NCBI GenBank assembly: GCA_027489295.1
Contig: JAIYAA010000103.1
Coordinates: forward strand, 1-8,567
Source: Sphingomonadales bacterium
GTDB lineage: Bacteria > Pseudomonadota > Alphaproteobacteria > Sphingomonadales > Sphingomonadaceae
Length of the DNA stretch: 8,567 nucleotides
Direction of reading: 5' to 3'
Part shown: one piece after another, positions 5,529 through 8,567 of the stretch
How positions within the stretch are numbered: position 1 is the first letter of the stretch
Layout of the letters: every line of letters starts with the position of its first letter
Notes under the pieces: generated by a model
Database searches by the model: none
What the model was told of the DNA's origin: nothing
The model's input: only the letters and a program-made list of their open reading frames with translations
Position numbers and translations under genes: made by a program

Positions 5529-7690
5529 TGGCAACGGTGGTATTGACGGTAGCCGGCGCGATCGTCGGCGGGCCGGCCGGCGCGCAGATCGGCGGCTTCA
5601 TCGGCAGCGTGATCGACAGCCAGCTGCTGTTCAAGCCGGGTACGCGCGAGGGCACGCGGCTCGCCGATCTGCGGGTGCAGACATCGAGCTATGGCACGAC
5701 CGTCCCGCAGCTGTTCGGCACGATCCGCGTATCGGGCTGCGTGATCTGGGCGACCGACCTGATCGAGCATCGCGCGGTCCAGAGCGGGGGCAAGGGCCAG
5801 GCCTCGACCGCGACCTACAGCTATACCGCGTCCTTCGCGGTCGCGCTGTCGACGCGTCGCGTCCTGCAGATTGGCCGCATCTGGGCCGACGGGCAGCTGC
5901 TGCGGGGGGCCGAGGGTGACTTCAAGGTGCGCACCGGCTTCCGGCTGCACAGCGGGGACGAGGATCAGCCGGTCGACCCGCTGATCGCCGCGATCGAGGG
6001 GATCGGCCGAGCGCCCGCGCATCGCGGGCTGGCCTATGCGGTGTTCGAGGATCTCGAACTGGCGAGCTTCGGGAACCGGATTCCCCAGCTGACCTTCGAG
6101 GTGATCGCCGATCCCGACATGGTGCCGGTGCCGCGCATCGCCGGCGCGATCGCGCCGCTGTCGGCGGATGGGGTGGCCACGGCGATCGCGGGGTTCTCGG
6201 CCCAGGACACGGTGCGCTCGACGCTCGACGCGCTGTGCACGGCGAGCGGTGCCTGGCTGCGCGACGATGCGGATGGGCTCGCGCTGGTCGCCGGAACCGG
6301 GGACGGCATCCCCGTGGCGGACGAGGGCGCCGGCACGGGGGAGGGGCGAGCGGCCCGGGCCAGCCGCGCGCTCGCCGCGATGGACGGCACGCCGCGGCGG
6401 CTGAGCATCGGCTATTACGACCCGGCACGCGACTATCAGGCCGGGGTGCAGCAAGCGTATCGGAGCGGCGCGGGCAACCGCGAGACCCGCATCGATCTGC
6501 CCGCGGTGCTCGATGCGGATTCCGCCAAGGCCATCGCCGCCGATGCGCTGGCGCGTGCCGACCGCGCGCGGGAGCGCCGCACGCTGACGCTCGGCTGGAA
6601 CGCGCTTCGCCTTGCACCCGGGGCCCGGATCGCGATCGACGGGGTTACCGGACTCTGGCGGGTCGACCGATGGACGCTGGAGAAGATGGTGGTGCGGCTG
6701 GAATGCGTGCCGATCGCGAGCGTCTCCTTGCCAGGGCCTGCGACCGCCGGCCGCGCGGTTCCGGCGCCCGATCTGAAACATGGGCGCACGCTGCTCGCGC
6801 CCTTCGAACTGCCGCCGCTGGACGAGGTGGCGCCGGCCGTGCCGCGAGTGGTGGTGGCGGCCGCGGGGTCCGGCAGCGGCTGGCGGCGCGCGGCGTTGCT
6901 TGCCAGCAACGATGGGGGCGCGGGCTGGGCGGACGAAGGGAGCACCGCCTATCCCGCGATCCTCGGTACCGTTCATCTGCCCCCCGGCCCGGGGCGCGCC
7001 GCGCTCGCCGATCATGTCGGCTTCGCGGAAGTCGACCTGGCGAACGATGCGATGACCCTCGTCTCCGCCGACGACGCCGCGCTCGATGCCAGCGCCAACC
7101 TCGCGATGCTGGGCGACGAGCTGCTGCAGTTCGGCGTGGCCGAGCATCTCGGCGGCGTGCGCTGGCGCCTCTCGATGCTCTGGCGCGGCCGGCGTGGCAC
7201 CGACGCCGCCATCGGCACCGCCCGGCCCGGCGACCGCTTCGTGCTGGTGCAGCGTGAGACTCTCAAGCAGCTGGACATCGCTGCGGCGATCGGGTCGACG
7301 ATCGCAGTGCTGGCCCAGGGCGTCGATGACCCTGCCGATGCGGCACCGGTCGCGACGCAGGTTGGGGGCATCTCGCTGCTGCCGCCCGCTCCCGTCCATC
7401 TGAAGGCGGTCGAGACGGCCGAGGGTACGCAGCTTTCCTGGATCCGCCGCAGCCGCCTGGGGTGGCGCTGGCGCGACGGCGTCGACGTGCCGCTGGGGGA
7501 AGAAAGCGAACGGTATCAGGTCGACCTTGTGTCCGACGGCGAAAGCCGCACCGTGACGACCGAGGCGCCCGGCATCTTCCTCCCGCTGGCCGGGCAGGTG
7601 CGCCCCCTGCATGTCCGCGTCCGCCAGATCGGAACGCACGGCCTGTCGCCGGCGGCTGTCCTGCTGCTTCCCGCATATGGAGACGAATGA
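5528..7690 (+). CDS. GTA gp15-like baseplate/host-interaction protein, compact form
   Basis: This 720-residue protein is the large tail-tip protein that ends the GTA tail cluster, thought to contact the cell surface. Residues 1-30 form a glycine-zipper-like hydrophobic start (AGAIVGGPAGAQIGGFIGSV). Residues 48-80 carry the conserved block LRVQTSSYGTTVPQLFGTIR followed by VSGCVIWATDLIE. Residues 93-125 contain STATYSYTASFAVAL and the IGRIWADG motif, and 169-193 contain LAYAVFEDLELASFGNRIPQ. Residues about 200-400 look like the Phage-tail_3 region, and the rest is beta-rich, ending in a possible fibronectin-like domain (about 617-715). The R. capsulatus gp15 is roughly 1300 residues and has a GTA_TIM barrel; here FGNRIPQLTFEVIADPD runs straight on and no barrel or TEIGC-like motif is seen. 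The frame is complete and its stop overlaps the DUF2793 gene. Confidence 0.85.
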   Translation: MATVVLTVAGAIVGGPAGAQIGGFIGSVIDSQLLFKPGTREGTRLADLRVQTSSYGTTVPQLFGTIRVSGCVIWATDLIEHRAVQSGGKGQASTATYSYTASFAVALSTRRVLQIGRIWADGQLLRGAEGDFKVRTGFRLHSGDEDQPVDPLIAAIEGIGRAPAHRGLAYAVFEDLELASFGNRIPQLTFEVIADPDMVPVPRIAGAIAPLSADGVATAIAGFSAQDTVRSTLDALCTASGAWLRDDADGLALVAGTGDGIPVADEGAGTGEGRAARASRALAAMDGTPRRLSIGYYDPARDYQAGVQQAYRSGAGNRETRIDLPAVLDADSAKAIAADALARADRARERRTLTLGWNALRLAPGARIAIDGVTGLWRVDRWTLEKMVVRLECVPIASVSLPGPATAGRAVPAPDLKHGRTLLAPFELPPLDEVAPAVPRVVVAAAGSGSGWRRAALLASNDGGAGWADEGSTAYPAILGTVHLPPGPGRAALADHVGFAEVDLANDAMTLVSADDAALDASANLAMLGDELLQFGVAEHLGGVRWRLSMLWRGRRGTDAAIGTARPGDRFVLVQRETLKQLDIAAAIGSTIAVLAQGVDDPADAAPVATQVGGISLLPPAPVHLKAVETAEGTQLSWIRRSRLGWRWRDGVDVPLGEESERYQVDLVSDGESRTVTTEAPGIFLPLAGQVRPLHVRVRQIGTHGLSPAAVLLLPAYGDE
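7679..7682 (+). promoter_or_regulatory. Ribosome binding site for the DUF2793 gene
   Basis: GGAG lies four bases before the first of two tandem ATG codons (7687) and seven before the second (7690). The spacing favours the second ATG, giving MSASSTPRLALPLL. Confidence 0.45.
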
Positions 7691-8190
7691 TGAGCGCTTC
7701 CTCTACCCCGCGCCTGGCGCTGCCGCTGCTCGAACCGGGCCAGGCACAGAAGGAAATGACGCACAACGAAGCGCTGACCCGCCTCGATGTGGCGACTCAG
7801 GCGAGCGTGCTGGCGGAGGCGGCGGCGCCCCCGGCTGCCCCGAGTCTAGGACAATGCTGGCTCGTCGGGAACGCCCCGCAGGGTGCCTGGGCGGGCCAGG
7901 TTGCTGCGGTTGCGGCATGGACCGAGGGCGGCTGGCGGTTTGTCGCGCCCCGCGAAGGCATGCGGGTCTGGATAGAGGCGGAGCAGTGTTTCGCGCTGTT
8001 CTCTGGCGGTCAATGGTACCACGGCAGGACCTATGGAAGACTTTTTATCGAGGGACGCCAGCTAGTTGGCCCGAGAGAGCCAAATGTTGCGGAACCGATG
8101 GGCGGGGTGACGGTTGACGCGGAGGCTAGAGCGGCCATCGCTGCGGTTCTGCAAACGTTGCGACGTCACGGGTTGATCGAGGGATTTTAA
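7690..8190 (+). CDS. DUF2793 domain protein, putative tail accessory
   Basis: This 166-residue protein starts with LALPLLEPGQAQKEMTHNEA (residues 9-28), the signature of DUF2793. Further family blocks are LGQCWLVGNAPQGAWAGQ and WTEGGWRFVAPREGMRVWIE, and the C-terminal GGVTVDAEARAAIAAVLQTL ends in LRRHGLI. DUF2793 genes are common next to tail-tip genes in alphaproteobacterial prophages and GTA-like loci; the biochemical role is unknown to me, but position suggests a tail-tip or fibre accessory. Either tandem ATG (7687 or 7690) may be used, and the first would give a four-base overlap with gp15. The segment at 8030-8100 (residues about 115-138) uses codons such as AGA, CTA, TTT, AAT and GTT that are rare upstream. 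It is probably the last gene of the operon, ending within a hairpin. Confidence 0.85.
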   Translation: MSASSTPRLALPLLEPGQAQKEMTHNEALTRLDVATQASVLAEAAAPPAAPSLGQCWLVGNAPQGAWAGQVAAVAAWTEGGWRFVAPREGMRVWIEAEQCFALFSGGQWYHGRTYGRLFIEGRQLVGPREPNVAEPMGGVTVDAEARAAIAAVLQTLRRHGLIEGF

Positions 8191-8200
8191 CCTGTGACGT
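8163..8200 (+). terminator. 12-bp hairpin over the DUF2793 stop codon, candidate operon terminator
   Basis: The arms ACGTCACGGGTT (8163-8174) and AACCTGTGACGT (8189-8200) pair over all 12 positions, with one G-U pair (8170/8193). G8175-U8188 and A8176-U8187 can extend the stem and leave a loop of 10 bases. The stop codon TAA (8188-8190) lies at the base of the loop and in the second arm. There is no run of T after the stem, only TTGTG, so it is not a classical intrinsic terminator. It may instead protect the 3' end of the message or act with Rho. Placement at the end of the module, ahead of a gene with its own leader, supports a transcript-boundary role. Confidence 0.5.
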
Positions 8201-8298
8201 TTGTGCAACAGTCCGCGGTTTTGTGCGCTTGCGCCGAAACTTTGGTTTGAGTAGTGAGTTTGGCCTGTCCGTATGGACGACCATGAAAGGGGATTATG
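8201..8298 (+). promoter_or_regulatory. Leader and probable promoter region of the outer-membrane protein gene
   Basis: This roughly 100-base non-coding stretch separates the two units and should hold the promoter of the downstream gene. Only weak sigma-70-like matches are seen: TTGAGT (8247-8252) with TATGGA (8272-8277) at 19-base spacing, or TTGCGC (8229-8234) with TAGTGA (8252-8257) at 17-base spacing. TTTGTGC occurs twice, at 8200-8206 and 8220-8226, exactly 20 bases apart. A small hairpin GTCC-GTAT-GGAC (8267-8278) lies just ahead of the ribosome binding site AGGGGA (8288-8293). No start point can be fixed by eye. Confidence 0.35.
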
Positions 8299-8567
8299 AT
8301 GCGGAAGCTAGCCGTCACTTTGGCGCTCGCCACGACCGCGCTGAGCACGCCCGCCTTCGCCCGCGATGACGCGTGGTATGTGGGTGTTGAAGGCGGCGCG
8401 ATGCTCGTCGAGGACATTCACTTCGACGTTGGCGCCAGCAAGGATGTTGTGACGCAGAACAACCACGTTGGTTACGACGTTGGTGGCAACATTGGGTATG
8501 ACTTTGGTCCGTTCCGTGCGGAAGCCGAAGTCAGCTATCGCCGCGCTCGCGTCGACAGCGCGCGTAC
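8299..8567 (+). CDS. Outer-membrane beta-barrel protein with signal peptide (OmpA/porin-like N-terminus), 3' end missing
   Basis: The visible 89 residues begin with a signal peptide: a basic start (MRKLAVTLAL), a hydrophobic core and the cleavage-type sequence STPAFA just before RDDAWYVG. The mature part has the alternating strands of a small outer-membrane barrel: DDAWYVGVEGGAMLVEDIHF, then VGYDVGGNIGYDFGPFRAEA followed by EVSYRRARV. 'WYVGVEGG' at the mature N-terminus and 'GYDFGPFRAEAEVSYR' are typical of sphingomonad OmpA-family or opacity-type porins. Tandem ATGs occur at 8296 and 8299; AGGGGA at 8288-8293 is better spaced for 8299. Many codons are GTT and GGT, unlike the GTA genes. The gene runs off the window, so whether a C-terminal OmpA peptidoglycan-binding domain exists cannot be seen. 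It is probably a host envelope gene unrelated to the particle. Confidence 0.75.
   Translation, partial: MRKLAVTLALATTALSTPAFARDDAWYVGVEGGAMLVEDIHFDVGASKDVVTQNNHVGYDVGGNIGYDFGPFRAEAEVSYRRARVDSAR

Larger units (their letters stand above)
1..8190 (+). other. Tail-gene module of a gene transfer agent-like (domesticated siphophage) locus
   Basis: Ten complete genes and one partial gene lie head to tail on one strand. Their order matches the conserved alphaproteobacterial GTA tail order: DUF3168, TP901-1 major tail protein, GTA-gp10, gp10.1-type chaperone, tape measure, DUF2460, DUF2163, NlpC/P60, gp15-like, and then DUF2793. Composition is uniformly GC-rich, with no obvious shift inside the module until the last gene. 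No integrase, repressor, holin, endolysin or att-like repeat is seen, and a host-type outer-membrane gene follows directly. That favours a vertically kept GTA over a recent prophage. The head, portal and terminase genes are outside the window, so an ordinary prophage or a decayed remnant cannot be excluded. Every frame inside the module is intact, which argues for maintained function. Confidence 0.8.

Noticed and set aside
5279..7639. A 786-codon open frame on the minus strand opposite gp15
   Set aside because: The gp15 frame carries clear family motifs, while this antisense frame gives an Arg/His/Gln-rich low-complexity protein typical of GC-rich complementary strands.
8221..8260. Strong sigma-70 promoter for the outer-membrane gene
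   Set aside because: The best hexamers match consensus at only two to four of six positions, so only a probable promoter region was reported.
8187..8417. A 76-codon minus-strand open frame across the intergenic region
   Set aside because: It overlaps the signal-peptide gene and the leader, has no ribosome binding site that I can see and no recognisable motif.
1..8567. CRISPR array, tRNA, attachment site or insertion sequence
   Set aside because: No regularly spaced repeats, tRNA-like cloverleaf, terminal inverted repeats or transposase motifs were seen on either strand.

Overview
The window looks like the chromosome of a GC-rich alphaproteobacterium, most likely a sphingomonad (Sphingomonadaceae). 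The reasons are very high GC with long spurious antisense frames, an alphaproteobacterial gene-transfer-agent (GTA) tail gene order, a DUF2793 gene after the last GTA tail gene, and a sphingomonad-like outer-membrane protein at the right edge. Assignments come from recognised motifs and gene order, not from a database search.

Positions 1-8190 hold the tail half of a GTA-type or siphophage-derived particle locus, all on the + strand. In order they are: the 3' end of a small head-tail-region gene; a DUF3168 tail terminator (gp8-like); a TP901-1-type major tail protein (gp9-like); two tail-assembly chaperones (gp10- and gp10.1-like); a short tape measure (gp11-like); a 752-residue protein with a DUF2460 distal-tail domain at its C-terminus; a DUF2163 hub (gp13-like); an NlpC/P60-like peptidase (gp14-like); a large baseplate or host-contact protein (gp15-like); and a DUF2793 protein. 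Every junction overlaps by 1-8 bases except the one before the major tail protein, so this is one tightly coupled operon. No integrase, repressor, lysis gene or attachment site is visible on this side. The head and terminase genes would lie upstream.

Together the genes would build a short non-contractile tail. gp9 forms the tube around the gp11 ruler with help from the gp10/gp10.1 chaperones. gp8 caps the head-proximal end. The gp12, gp13 and gp15 proteins form the tip, and gp14 opens the peptidoglycan. Two departures from the Rhodobacter capsulatus GTA plan stand out. The gp12 homologue carries about 550 extra N-terminal residues that look like a beta-rich module plus a TIM-barrel, glycosidase-like module. 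The gp15 homologue is short and seems to lack the TIM-barrel insert found in the R. capsulatus protein.

Positions 8163-8200 form a 12-bp hairpin across the DUF2793 stop codon, the probable end of the operon. A leader of about 100 bases follows, then a signal-peptide-bearing outer-membrane protein gene on the same strand, cut off by the window end. Base composition falls from the end of DUF2793 onward.
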